This document shows positions 47,032-56,905 of a stretch of DNA of 64,000 nt, piece after piece. Numbering within the stretch: position 1 is the stretch's first letter; every line of letters begins with the position of its first letter. The stretch lies in assembly GCF_024448715.1 (NCBI RefSeq), contig NZ_JAMOHZ010000004.1:310001-374000 (forward strand). Reading direction: 5' to 3'. This DNA is from Stutzerimonas stutzeri. Its GTDB lineage: Bacteria; Pseudomonadota; Gammaproteobacteria; Pseudomonadales; Pseudomonadaceae. Position numbers and translations under genes: made by a program. The notes below the pieces were generated by a model, which saw only the letters and a list, made by a program, of their open reading frames with translations, was not told where the DNA came from and did not search any database.

Positions 47032-48051
47032 ATGTTGCGTATTGCCATCAACGGCTACGGCCGTATCGGCCGAGCCGTATTGCGAGCCCTGTTCGAGCGA
47101 AATCTGGAGAATCAGATCCATATCGAGGCGATCAACGACCTCAGCGACCGAACGGCGATGGCTCATTTGACGCGCTTCGACACCACCTTCGGACGCTTTC
47201 AGGAGCAGGTCGACCTGCACGACGACATGCTGCAGATTCGCGGTCAGTCGATTCGCCTGCTGCAGGAGCGCGACGCCACGCAGCTGCCCTGGAAGCAATT
47301 GGGCGTCGACGTGGTGCTGGAATGCACCGGCAAGTTCAAGCAGCGCGCCAAGATCGAACAGCATCTGCAGGCCGGGGCCGCCCGCGTGTTCGCTTCTCAT
47401 CCGCTCGATGGCGCCGATCTCACCGTGGTTTATGGCATCAACCATGACCTGCTGGATGGCAGCCAGCAGGTGATTTCCAACGCGTCCTGCACCACCAACT
47501 GCCTGGCGCCGCTGGCCAAGGTACTGCACGAGGCGGTGGGCATTCGCCAAGGGCTGCTCAACACTGTCCATTCCTATACCAATGACCAGAACCTGCTGGA
47601 TAAGGCGCACAAGGATCTTTACCGAGCCCGTGCCGCGGCGGAGTCGATGATTCCCTCGACCACCGGTGCGGCCAAGGCCATCGGTCTGGTGCTGCCGGAA
47701 CTGGCCGGACGGCTCGACGGCCTGTCGGTGCGGGTGCCGACGCCCAACGTCTCGCTGGTCGACCTGACGTTCATGGCCGAACGACCTCCGGCCAGTGTCG
47801 ATGCGGTCAACCAGGTGTTGCGCGAAGGCGCGCGGAATCTGCCGCTGGGCGTGATGGAGTGCAACGATTTGCCCTTGGTATCGCGCGATTTCGTTGGCTA
47901 TCCGGTCTCCTGCGTGGCCGACCTCGGCCATACACGGGTGCAGGGCGAATTGGTCAAGGTGCTGGCCTGGTACGACAACGAATGGGCCTTTTCTAATCGT
48001 ATGCTCGACGTGCTGCTGGCCTGGGGCGACGGCACTGCGCGAGCCGCCTGA
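47032..48051 (+). CDS. gap: Glyceraldehyde-3-phosphate dehydrogenase family (type I)
   Basis: 339 residues. NAD-binding MLRIAINGYGRIGRAVLRAL and INDLSD, catalytic cysteine C153 in ASCTTNC, the histidine in NTVHSYTNDQN, and STTGAAKAIG plus VRVPTPNVSLVDL. These favour GAPDH over erythrose-4-phosphate dehydrogenase (which has IHSAMNDQ), although the loose INDLSD and long insertions (PWKQLGVDVVLECTG is normal) keep Epd possible. Start at 47032, following GGAG 9 bases upstream. Next to sugar-active GH13 genes. Confidence 0.87.
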   Translation: MLRIAINGYGRIGRAVLRALFERNLENQIHIEAINDLSDRTAMAHLTRFDTTFGRFQEQVDLHDDMLQIRGQSIRLLQERDATQLPWKQLGVDVVLECTGKFKQRAKIEQHLQAGAARVFASHPLDGADLTVVYGINHDLLDGSQQVISNASCTTNCLAPLAKVLHEAVGIRQGLLNTVHSYTNDQNLLDKAHKDLYRARAAAESMIPSTTGAAKAIGLVLPELAGRLDGLSVRVPTPNVSLVDLTFMAERPPASVDAVNQVLREGARNLPLGVMECNDLPLVSRDFVGYPVSCVADLGHTRVQGELVKVLAWYDNEWAFSNRMLDVLLAWGDGTARAA

Positions 48052-48064
48052 CAGGATCAGTTGG

Positions 48065-48655
48065 ATGAGCGAAGGCCCGAACATCTGGTCGCAACGGTTG
48101 GTGGACTTCCGGGCAGCCACGGCTGCCCGGAAACCCACGCCGGGTTGCGGCGCGGCAGCGGCCGTCACCGCCGACATCGGACTTGCGCTGGTGGTTAAGG
48201 GGCTGCGTATCAGCGAGACCCACGCGTCTGACCCGGCCCGCCTAGAGCTGATGCAAGCTGCTGAGGCGTTGTTGGGGCGACCGGGCGCATTCGCCAACGA
48301 CGACATGCAGGCGTTCATCGATTACCTGAGCGCCACCCGCTACGGCCAGCTCGAGCACAAGCAGGCGGCAGCGCGCCAAGCCTGTGCGGTGCCGCTAGCT
48401 CTGGCCCATTGCTGCATACAGGCTCTCGATCTGGCGGTCACCGCTTGGCCGTGCGTGGCAGCAAACGTCCAAAGCGACGTTCAGGCCGGGGCCGTGCTCA
48501 TTCACGCAGGGCTCAGCGCGGCCCTGATCAACGTCGATGCGGATATGGCGAGCCTCGATGAAACATCGACTCGCGAGCAGGCCGGGGTTGCCCGCCAGCG
48601 ACTGCAGAGTGAAGGCGACGGTCTGCTACGGCGGTTGGTTGGTTCTGGCAGGTAG
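48065..48655 (+). CDS. Standalone cyclodeaminase/cyclohydrolase (FTCD_C/FchA-like) protein
   Basis: 196 residues, all helical, with the FTCD_C pattern: an N-terminal RLVDFRAATAARKPTPGCGAAAAV (glycine/proline-rich substrate loop), FANDDMQAFIDYLSATR and the C-terminal NVQSDVQAGAVLIHAGLSAAL. Homologues (formimino-THF cyclodeaminase, FchA methenyl-THF cyclohydrolase) act on C1-folate. It starts 13 bases after the GAPDH stop with a GGAT upstream, so it is likely co-transcribed. No folate or histidine genes are nearby, so its substrate is uncertain. Confidence 0.82.
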   Translation: MSEGPNIWSQRLVDFRAATAARKPTPGCGAAAAVTADIGLALVVKGLRISETHASDPARLELMQAAEALLGRPGAFANDDMQAFIDYLSATRYGQLEHKQAAARQACAVPLALAHCCIQALDLAVTAWPCVAANVQSDVQAGAVLIHAGLSAALINVDADMASLDETSTREQAGVARQRLQSEGDGLLRRLVGSGR

Positions 48656-48683
48656 CGGTTCGAGCTGCGGCGTCTGGCCGGAT

Positions 48684-48780
48684 GTTCGCGAGCAAGCTCG
48701 CTCCTACGACATTGGAGGCCCGATCGAGCCTTGCGGTTACCGCCGCCGACTCGCTTGTGTAGGAGCTGCTGGCGAACCGC
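48684..48780. repeat. REP units
   Basis: TTCGCGAGCAAGCTCGCTCC within 48684-48707 is nearly identical to the REP unit at 389. A degraded inverted unit (TGTAGGAGC-TGCTGGCGAACC) begins at 48758. They follow the cyclodeaminase-like gene and precede the promoter region of the alcohol dehydrogenase; this 380-base stretch (48656-49035) holds no gene. Confidence 0.78.
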
Positions 48781-48851
48781 TCCCGCTCCGGGGTTACGCT
48801 CAGCACCACGCATTCGCTATCGCCAATATCATTCTTATCTGATAACGAGAA

Positions 48852-48866
48852 AAAACGTCTCGTTTT
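48852..48866. promoter_or_regulatory. Candidate operator 1 for the Fe-ADH operon
   Basis: AAAACG-TCT-CGTTTT, a perfect inverted repeat with a 3-base spacer, about 170 bases before the iron alcohol dehydrogenase start. It contains GTCTCG, the complement of the CGAGAC seen in the second palindrome. Confidence 0.5.
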
Positions 48867-48936
48867 AGGTTGACGACTGCGTGGGTTGTTTCTAGTCTCA
48901 AAGCCAAGTGAGACGAACCATCTCAAAATAACAATC

Positions 48937-48951
48937 GAGACCCGAGGTCTC
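48937..48951. promoter_or_regulatory. Candidate operator 2 for the Fe-ADH operon
   Basis: GAGACC-CGA-GGTCTC, a perfect inverted repeat with a 3-base spacer. A further GTGAGACGAACCATCTC motif lies at 48909. The shared GAGAC half-site in three places upstream of the ADH suggests a multi-site regulator, perhaps the IclR protein encoded downstream at 52036. Confidence 0.5.
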
Positions 48952-49035
48952 CTCACGCAAATCGCTCGCCCATTTGCTTCGTCCGGCAGCCTCGCCGGCG
49001 TCGAAGATGTCGCGAACGCCCACCCGGAGAACATC

Positions 49036-50202
49036 ATGAGCCATCGCATCGTCCTGCCGCGCCTGATGGAAATCGGCGCCGGCGCCAGTCAGCAGATCGT
49101 CTCCGTGCTGCACAACCTGGGCTGCAAACGTCCTCTGATCGTCACCGACCGGATGATGGTCGAGTTGGGCTATGTCGCGCGGATCAGCGAGACCCTGGCC
49201 AAGGCTGACATTTCCTGCGACTGCTTCGCCGATACTCTTCCCGAGCCTACCGCAGCGTCCATCCATGCAGGTGTGGAGATGGTGCGCCAAGGCAATTACG
49301 ATTCCATCATCGCGCTCGGCGGCGGCAGCCCGATCGACTCGGCCAAGGCCATCGGCATCCTCGGCAAGTTCGGCGGCGAGATGCGCGACTACCGCTTCCC
49401 GCGTGACGTCAGCGAAGCCGGCCTGCCATTGATTGCGATCCCGACCACCGCCGGCACCGGTTCGGAAGCCACGCGCTTCACCATCATCACCGACGAGACC
49501 AGCGACGAGAAAATGCTCTGCGCCGGCCTTGGTTTCATGCCGGTGGCTGCGCTGATCGACTACGAGCTGACCCTGTCGCTGCCGCCGCGCGTGACCGCCG
49601 ATACCGGCATCGACGCGCTGACCCACGCCATCGAGGCCTATGTCAGCCGCAAGGCCAGCCTCTATAGCGATGCCCAGGCGCTGCAGGCCATGCGCTTGCT
49701 GGCGCCGAATCTGCGCGCGGCCTATCACGAGCCCGGCAATCGCAACGCCCGCGAGGCGATGATGCTTGGCGCGACTCTGGCCGGTATCGCTTTTTCCAAT
49801 GCTTCGGTGGCGCTGGTACATGGCATGAGCCGGCCCATCGGCGCCTTCTTCCATGTGCCGCACGGGCTGTCCAACGCGATGCTGCTGCCGGCGATCACCG
49901 CGTTTTCCATTCCGGCCGCGCCCGAGCGTTACGCCGACTGCGCGCGTGCCATGGGCGTGGCGGGCGAAGGCGATAGCGTCGAGGCGGCGAACGACAAGCT
50001 GCTGACCGAACTGCGCGCAATCAACAAAGAGCTGCAGGTGCCAAGCCCCGAGCAGTTCGGTATCACTCGCGAACGCTTCTTCGAACTGCGCGAAACCATG
50101 GCGAAGCAAGCGTTAGCCTCGGGCTCGCCGGGCAACAACCCGCGCTTACCCAGTGAAGCGGAAATCATCGACCTCTACGAAACCGTCTGGAATCAGGAGT
50201 AA
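49036..50202 (+). CDS. Iron-containing alcohol dehydrogenase
   Basis: 388 residues of the Fe-ADH family. NAD-binding GGGSPIDSAKAIGIL, IPTTAGTGSEATRF, and the metal ligands in DTGIDALTHAIEAYVSRKAS and VPHGLSNAMLLP are all present. The conserved N-terminus (MSHRIVLPRLMEIGAG) fixes the start at 49036; the frame runs upstream without a supporting ribosome site. Four bases separate it from the MMSDH gene, whose Shine-Dalgarno (GGAG) overlaps its own stop region. DddB, which oxidises 3-hydroxypropionate in DMSP catabolism, is of this family, so a 3-hydroxy acid substrate is plausible. Confidence 0.92.
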   Translation: MSHRIVLPRLMEIGAGASQQIVSVLHNLGCKRPLIVTDRMMVELGYVARISETLAKADISCDCFADTLPEPTAASIHAGVEMVRQGNYDSIIALGGGSPIDSAKAIGILGKFGGEMRDYRFPRDVSEAGLPLIAIPTTAGTGSEATRFTIITDETSDEKMLCAGLGFMPVAALIDYELTLSLPPRVTADTGIDALTHAIEAYVSRKASLYSDAQALQAMRLLAPNLRAAYHEPGNRNAREAMMLGATLAGIAFSNASVALVHGMSRPIGAFFHVPHGLSNAMLLPAITAFSIPAAPERYADCARAMGVAGEGDSVEAANDKLLTELRAINKELQVPSPEQFGITRERFFELRETMAKQALASGSPGNNPRLPSEAEIIDLYETVWNQE

Positions 50203-50206
50203 CCCC

Positions 50207-51709
<1,503 letters not shown>

Positions 51710-51784
51710 GGCCGGGGTCGCCGGGTGGGCCGGAAGGCGTTTCGCTTTGGCATTCCGGGTGATTATCTAGTGGGCTTCAGCACT

Positions 51785-51908
51785 GTAGGGTGGGCTTCAG
51801 CCCACCGATTGGCAGTGGCAAAGCGTAACTACTGACGAAGCGCGCTCGTTCTGATTCGCTTGCCGATTTGAATGTTGCGCGCAGCTGGTGGGCTGAAGCC
51901 CACCCTAC
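51785..51908. repeat. MITE-like element with 22-base terminal repeats, copy 1
   Basis: GTAGGGTGGGCTTCAGCCCACC at one end and its inverse (GGTGGGCTGAAGCCCACCCTAC) at the other enclose about 80 bases. Each end is itself a hairpin (GGTGGGCT-TC-AGCCCACC). A third, partial end (GTAGGGTGGGC) lies at 51933. The 326-base gap between mmsA and the IclR gene holds only this element and the IclR promoter. Confidence 0.85.
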
Positions 51909-52035
51909 GGTGCGGTAGCTAAACGAACCCTTGTAGGGTGGGCCGGGCGGCGTTCCGCTGGGCGTTTACGTTCAATTAAACTTTGCCGCTCTTTTTGGCG
52001 GCTGTTTCTTTACCTACCGCAACGGGCATCGATCC

Positions 52036-52800
52036 ATGCGCACCACCCCTCGCGAAAAAGGTTCCTCCATCACCCGCGTGCTGGAAATCATCGAAGCCGT
52101 TGCTGGCGCTGCGGAGCCGCTGACCCCCAGCGCACTGGCGGAGAAGCTGGACATCCCCAAGGCCAGCGCCCATCGACTGGTGCAAACGCTGGAGAAGGAG
52201 GGATTCCTGCAGTTCGGCCTGCGCGGCGGATTGTTGCCCGGCGACCGCCTGCATACCACAGCGGTGAACATCCTCGGCAGCGGTCGACACAAGGCGCTGC
52301 GTCAGGCGATCCTGCGCCAGCTTTCCGAAGAGATCGGCGAGACTTGCGGGCTGTCGGTGCCGGATGGGTTGGACATGCTTTATTTCGACCGCGTGCAGAC
52401 GAACTGGCCACTGCAGATCAACCTGCCGATCGGCAGTCATACACCGCTCTGGTGCACGGCCAGCGGCAAGCTTTATCTGGCCTCGCTGCCGCCCGATCAG
52501 CTGGAGCGAATCCTGCCGCGCCTGCCGATCCGGCAGCTGGCGCGCAACACGCTCATCGACCTCAGCGCCTTGCGCGATGATCTGGCGCGGATTCGCGAAG
52601 AGGACCTATCCACCGATTCGGAGGAATTCATTGACGGTATGGTCGCCTGCGCGGTGCCGGTGCGCGACGGCCGCGGCGAGTTGAGTGCTTGCCTGTTCAC
52701 CCACGCGCCGGTGATCCGCTGTGGTATGGAGCCGCTTTTGGCGTTCGTCCCCCAGTTGCGCGCGGCGGCGAGGGAGTTGGAGGCGATTGTCGGCGGTTGA
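52036..52800 (+). CDS. IclR-family transcriptional regulator
   Basis: 254 residues. N-terminal winged helix (about 10-70; SITRVLEIIEAVAG, ALAEKLDIPKASAHRLVQTLEKEG) and C-terminal effector domain (about 85-250; GLSVPDGLDMLYFDRV, PLWCTASGKLYLASL, VPVRDGRGELSACLF). It is downstream of the Fe-ADH-MMSDH pair and flanked on both sides by the MITE-like element. Candidate targets are the GAGAC palindromes before the ADH. Confidence 0.92.
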   Translation: MRTTPREKGSSITRVLEIIEAVAGAAEPLTPSALAEKLDIPKASAHRLVQTLEKEGFLQFGLRGGLLPGDRLHTTAVNILGSGRHKALRQAILRQLSEEIGETCGLSVPDGLDMLYFDRVQTNWPLQINLPIGSHTPLWCTASGKLYLASLPPDQLERILPRLPIRQLARNTLIDLSALRDDLARIREEDLSTDSEEFIDGMVACAVPVRDGRGELSACLFTHAPVIRCGMEPLLAFVPQLRAAARELEAIVGG

Positions 52801-52832
52801 AGCGCCGTAGGGAGGGTGGCTGGGCTTCAGCC

Positions 52833-52931
52833 GTAGGGTGGGCTTTAGCCCACCAATTAGCAAATGGCTGTCGTAACGTGGCGCTGATTTTTGCCTTAGC
52901 GTGATGATTGGTGGGCTGAAGCCCACCCTAC
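52833..52931. repeat. MITE-like element, copy 2
   Basis: GTAGGGTGGGCTTTAGCCCACC at 52833 and its inverse ending CCCACCCTAC at 52931 enclose about 55 bases of different internal sequence. Same ends as copy 1 at 51785. A degraded third unit (GTAGGGAGGGTGGC) lies just before at 52807. It lies between the IclR gene and the convergent rep gene. Confidence 0.85.
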
Positions 52932-52957
52932 GACATGGTTCAGCCGCCAAGGCGCTG

Positions 52958-54967
52958 CTACTTTTTCAACATCGCCCGCATCGCCGCCAGCGCATCGTTG
53001 CCACGGGCGGCTTTGACCTCCACCGGCGCGTCTTCCTGGCCTTCCCATTCCAGGTCTTCCTGCGGCAGTTCGTCGAGGAAGCGGCTGGGCATGCATTCGA
53101 TGATTTCGCCGTACTGCTTGCGCTTGACGGCGAAAGTCATCGCCAGATTCTGCCGGGCGCGGGTGATGCCGACGTAGGCCAGGCGGCGTTCCTCCTCGAT
53201 GGTATCGGCCTCGATGCTGGAGCGGTGCGGGAGGATTTCTTCCTCCATGCCGAGGATGAACACATAGGGGAATTCCAGGCCCTTGGAGGCATGCAGGGTC
53301 ATCATCTGCACGCCCTCGGCGCCTTCTTCCTCTTCCTGCTGACGTTCGAGCATGTCGCGCAGCACCAGCTTGGCGATGGCTTCCTCAATGGTCATGCCGC
53401 CTTCCTCGTCGCGCTCCAGCGTATTCTTCAGCGCGTCGATGAGGAACCAGACGTTTCCCATGCGGAAATCCGCCGCCTTGTCGCTGGAAGTCTGCGCGCG
53501 CACCCAGGTTTCGTAATCGATGTCCATGACCATGCTGCGCAGCGCGGCGATCGGGTCGTTCTGCGCGCACTGCTGACGCAGGTTGTCCATGTAGCGCTTG
53601 AAGCGTGACAGGCGATCGGTGAAGCGGCTGTCCAGATGCTCGCCCAGGCCTATCTCGTCGCAGGCGTTGTACATCGAAATCTTGCGTTCGGTGGCGTAGT
53701 TGCCGAGCTTTTCCAGCGTGGTCGAGCCGATTTCTCGACGCGGCACATTGATCACGCGTAGAAAGGCGTTGTCGTCGTCCGGGTTGACCAGCAGGCGGAA
53801 ATAGCTCATCAGGTCCTTTACTTCCTGACGTCCGAAGAAGCTGGTACCGCCAGACAGCCGATATGGGATCTGATGGTGCTGCAGCTTCAGCTCAATCAGC
53901 TTGGCCTGGTAGTTGCCGCGATAAAGGATGGCGAAGTCGCTGTAGGGCCGCTCGGTCTTCAGGTGCAGTGTGAGGATTTCCATCGCCACGCGCTCGGCTT
54001 CGGCTTCCTCGTTGCGGCAACGGATCACGCGGATCGGGTCGCCGTGACCCATTTCCGACCACAGCTGCTTCTCGAACGCGTGCGGGTTGTTGGCGATCAG
54101 GATGTTGGCGCATTTGAGGATGCGGCTGGTGGAGCGGTAGTTCTGTTCGAGCATCACTACCTTCAGCGAGGGGAAGTCCTCTTTCAGCTGCATCAGGTTT
54201 TCCGGCCGCGCGCCGCGCCAGGCGTAGATCGACTGGTCGTCGTCACCCACCACGGTGAAATGTGCGCGTTCCTGTACCAGCAGCTTGACCAGCAAGTACT
54301 GGCTGGCATTGGTGTCCTGATACTCGTCCACCAGCATGTAGCGCACCTTGTTGCGCCACTTCTCCAACACCTCGGGGTGATTCTGGAACAGCTTGACCGG
54401 CTGCATGATGAGGTCGTCGAAGTCCACCGCGTTGTAGGCTTTGAGCGTGCGCTGGTAGTGCGTATAGACGATCGCCGCGGTCTGTTCCTTCGGATTGCGC
54501 GCGTTTGCCAGCGCCTTTTCCGGCAGGATCAGGTCGTTCTTCCAGTTGCCGATGTAGCCCTTGATCTCGTCTACACCATCGTCGCCAGCGTATTCCTTCT
54601 GCATGATGTCGGTCAGCAGCGCCTTGATGTCACCCTCGTCGAAAATCGAGAAACCGGGTTTATAGCCGAGCTTGGCATACTCCTTGCGAATGATGTTCAG
54701 ACCCAAATTGTGGAAGGTCGAGACCGTCAGCCCGCGCCCCTCACCGCCGCGCAGCAGGCTGCCGACGCGCTCCTTCATTTCGCGGGCGGCCTTGTTGGTG
54801 AAGGTCACGGCGACGATGTATTGCGCGCGGATGCCGCATTGCTGGATCAGGTAGGCGATCTTGCGGGTGATCACGCTGGTCTTGCCGGAACCTGCGCCAG
54901 CGAGCACCAGCATGGGACCGCCGACGTAGTTCACGGCTTCCTGCTGCCGGGGATTGAGTCGGGACAT
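52958..54967 (-). CDS. rep: ATP-dependent DNA helicase Rep
   Basis: 669 residues. UvrD/Rep motifs: Q-motif LNPRQQEAV, Walker A AGAGSGKT, motif II VDEYQDTN, motif III GDDDQSIYAWRGA, motif IV LEQNYRS, motif V MTLHASKGLEFPYVF and motif VI EERRLAYVGITRAR. A 3'-5' helicase that helps replication forks pass protein roadblocks. The length and end (the ALAAMRAMLKK tail) are as in Pseudomonas Rep. Confidence 0.96.
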   Translation of the reverse strand: MSRLNPRQQEAVNYVGGPMLVLAGAGSGKTSVITRKIAYLIQQCGIRAQYIVAVTFTNKAAREMKERVGSLLRGGEGRGLTVSTFHNLGLNIIRKEYAKLGYKPGFSIFDEGDIKALLTDIMQKEYAGDDGVDEIKGYIGNWKNDLILPEKALANARNPKEQTAAIVYTHYQRTLKAYNAVDFDDLIMQPVKLFQNHPEVLEKWRNKVRYMLVDEYQDTNASQYLLVKLLVQERAHFTVVGDDDQSIYAWRGARPENLMQLKEDFPSLKVVMLEQNYRSTSRILKCANILIANNPHAFEKQLWSEMGHGDPIRVIRCRNEEAEAERVAMEILTLHLKTERPYSDFAILYRGNYQAKLIELKLQHHQIPYRLSGGTSFFGRQEVKDLMSYFRLLVNPDDDNAFLRVINVPRREIGSTTLEKLGNYATERKISMYNACDEIGLGEHLDSRFTDRLSRFKRYMDNLRQQCAQNDPIAALRSMVMDIDYETWVRAQTSSDKAADFRMGNVWFLIDALKNTLERDEEGGMTIEEAIAKLVLRDMLERQQEEEEGAEGVQMMTLHASKGLEFPYVFILGMEEEILPHRSSIEADTIEEERRLAYVGITRARQNLAMTFAVKRKQYGEIIECMPSRFLDELPQEDLEWEGQEDAPVEVKAARGNDALAAMRAMLKK

Positions 54968-55208
54968 TCTCGTTTGGTCTGTTAGAGCGGGGGCGAGAGT
55001 TTAGCAGGGCTGGCCGTGCGAGATGACGTCGCTCAGGCTTTGCTCCTACCAGTCGTCGCCAGCATTGCTTGGTCACCAGGCGGAATGCTCTAGTCTATGC
55101 GCGCTGTGACCGCCTTAGGTTGTCCAGCCACCGCTTCGCTTCGCACAAGGAGGTGTACTGTCGAGGTGGCCCGCCACCTTCTTGCTCCGCACGAACCGGA
55201 GATACACC

Positions 55209-56870
55209 GTGACAGCGTCCGTACAACCTATGCGTCTGGTTCTGCTGGCCGACGAGTCCGAATGGGCCGAGCGCCTGCGAACCACGCTGACGCTCATGCG
55301 CAGCCAGCACGTGCTATTGGTGGAGCACGACTGGCCCGCCGTGTCCGCGCGTCTGGCCGAGGCGGGCCACGCTCTGCTGTTCACCACGCCTGGCGGCCGT
55401 TCTGCTTCGGGTCGCTTCCCTTGGCCCACCGTTCTTCTGCTGGACGACGAGCCCGACGAGGCGCCCGAAGGTGTTGTCGACTGGCTGGTTGCTTCTCAAT
55501 TGAGCCCAGATGTGTTGCGTCGGTGCCTGCGCTATGCGCGGGAACGGTGCAGCCTACATGCCACCCTGGAGCGGCTGGCCCAGCAAGACCCTCTAACCGG
55601 CATTGCCAATCGACAGGGGTTCCAGGCACTGCTCGAAGCGGAGCTCGCCGAGCACGATGGCGAAGGTTTGGCGCTGGGGCTTTTGGATCTGGACAACTTT
55701 CGCCGAGTCAACGACACGCTTGGCCATCAGGCCGGTGACCAATTGATTCTGCAGGTGGTCGCGCGGTTGAAGGCGCAGCTGGAAGTCGGAGATAGGATCG
55801 CCCGGCTGGGTGGCGATGAGTTTGCCCTGCTGCTTGATACCACACGGCGCTCCGGGCGCGCCGAACGAGTGGCCGACCGTGTGGTGGAAGCGCTGGCCGA
55901 GCCTTATTGGCTCGAGGGCGAAAGCCTGATGCTCGGCTGCAGCCTTGGGCTGGCGCGTGCCAAGGCTGACACCGATCCCGATCAACTGCTGTGGCTTGCG
56001 CAGATTGCCATGCGCCATGCAAAGGCCAAGCAAGGCTGCACCTGGTATTTCTACAACGAGCGTGTCAACCGCAGCGCCAGCAACCTGGTGGATCTGGAAG
56101 GCGAGCTACGCAGGGCGCTGCGCCGCGACGATCTGGAACTTCACTACCAACCGCGGCTGTGCATGGAGACGGGGCGCATCGTTGGTATGGAGGCCTTGGT
56201 GCGTTGGCCGCATGTTGAACGTGGCTGGCTGGCACCGAACGAATTCATTCCTATGGCCGAAGAGAGCGGGCTGATCGTGCCGCTGGGCTATTGGGTTATT
56301 TCCCGTGCGCTGCGCGACATGCAGAGCTTGCGCGAGAGTGGCGCCGGTGAGCTGCACATGGCAGTCAACCTATCGTTTCGACAGTTCCAGGACAGTCAGC
56401 TTCTAAGTACCCTGCAGCGGCTGATCAAGGAGCGCGGGGTTGATCCGCATTGGCTGGAATTCGAGCTCACCGAGACCGCGGTGATGCGCCGCAGCGACCA
56501 AGTGCGCAGCACCATGAACGCGCTGGCGGAGCTGGGCGTGCGCTTTTCGCTGGATGATTTCGGTACCGGTTTTTCCTCTTTCGTGCACCTGAGTCGGCTA
56601 CCCATCAGCCTGCTCAAAATCGACAAGAGCTTCGTCGAGCAGCTGGCGAGGCGCCCGAAGAGTAGCCGCCTGGTCCGTGCCATGATCAGCCTGGCGCACA
56701 ATCTGGGCCTGGAAGTGGTCGCCGAAGGTGTGGAGGTGGCTACTCAGCTCGGGCAATTGCGGCGCTTCGGGGCCGATCAGGTGCAGGGTTATCTGATCAG
56801 CAAACCTCTGCCTCTCGCGGAGTTGGGACGTTTTTTGGCACAAGGGCGTGAGGCCTCGGCAAGCTATTGA
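55209..56870 (+). CDS. GGDEF-EAL protein with N-terminal receiver-like domain
   Basis: 553 residues from the GTG at 55209 (GGAG 7 bases upstream). Residues 8-112 look like a response-regulator receiver fold but the phospho-acceptor region reads LLLDDEPD rather than a clear D-loop, so it may be degenerate. GGDEF domain about 115-285 with intact GGDEF at 201-205 but no RxxD inhibitory site; EAL domain about 300-548 with intact EALVRW, TETAVM, DDFGTGFSS and the DKSFV loop. A cyclic-di-GMP synthase and phosphodiesterase are both possible. Confidence 0.92.
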   Translation: MTASVQPMRLVLLADESEWAERLRTTLTLMRSQHVLLVEHDWPAVSARLAEAGHALLFTTPGGRSASGRFPWPTVLLLDDEPDEAPEGVVDWLVASQLSPDVLRRCLRYARERCSLHATLERLAQQDPLTGIANRQGFQALLEAELAEHDGEGLALGLLDLDNFRRVNDTLGHQAGDQLILQVVARLKAQLEVGDRIARLGGDEFALLLDTTRRSGRAERVADRVVEALAEPYWLEGESLMLGCSLGLARAKADTDPDQLLWLAQIAMRHAKAKQGCTWYFYNERVNRSASNLVDLEGELRRALRRDDLELHYQPRLCMETGRIVGMEALVRWPHVERGWLAPNEFIPMAEESGLIVPLGYWVISRALRDMQSLRESGAGELHMAVNLSFRQFQDSQLLSTLQRLIKERGVDPHWLEFELTETAVMRRSDQVRSTMNALAELGVRFSLDDFGTGFSSFVHLSRLPISLLKIDKSFVEQLARRPKSSRLVRAMISLAHNLGLEVVAEGVEVATQLGQLRRFGADQVQGYLISKPLPLAELGRFLAQGREASASY

Positions 56871-56905
56871 ACGATGCGCCGGGCAGGACGCCCGACGCAT
56901 TATGG

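Noticed and set aside
46993-48318. 441-codon minus-strand frame across the GAPDH gene
   Set aside because: Antisense shadow of two genes with clear families; no start signal and no recognisable domain.
48898-50109. 403-codon minus-strand frame across the Fe-ADH gene
   Set aside because: Antisense shadow; His/Arg/Gln-rich sequence typical of reverse-frame translation in GC-rich DNA.
51785-52931. Treating the GTAGGGTGGGC repeats as a CRISPR array
   Set aside because: Only two inverted pairs with unequal spacing and no spacers or cas genes; they are hairpin-ended intergenic repeats.
53873-54985. 370-codon plus-strand frame inside rep
   Set aside because: Antisense to rep, which shows all helicase motifs; the antisense product has no domain.
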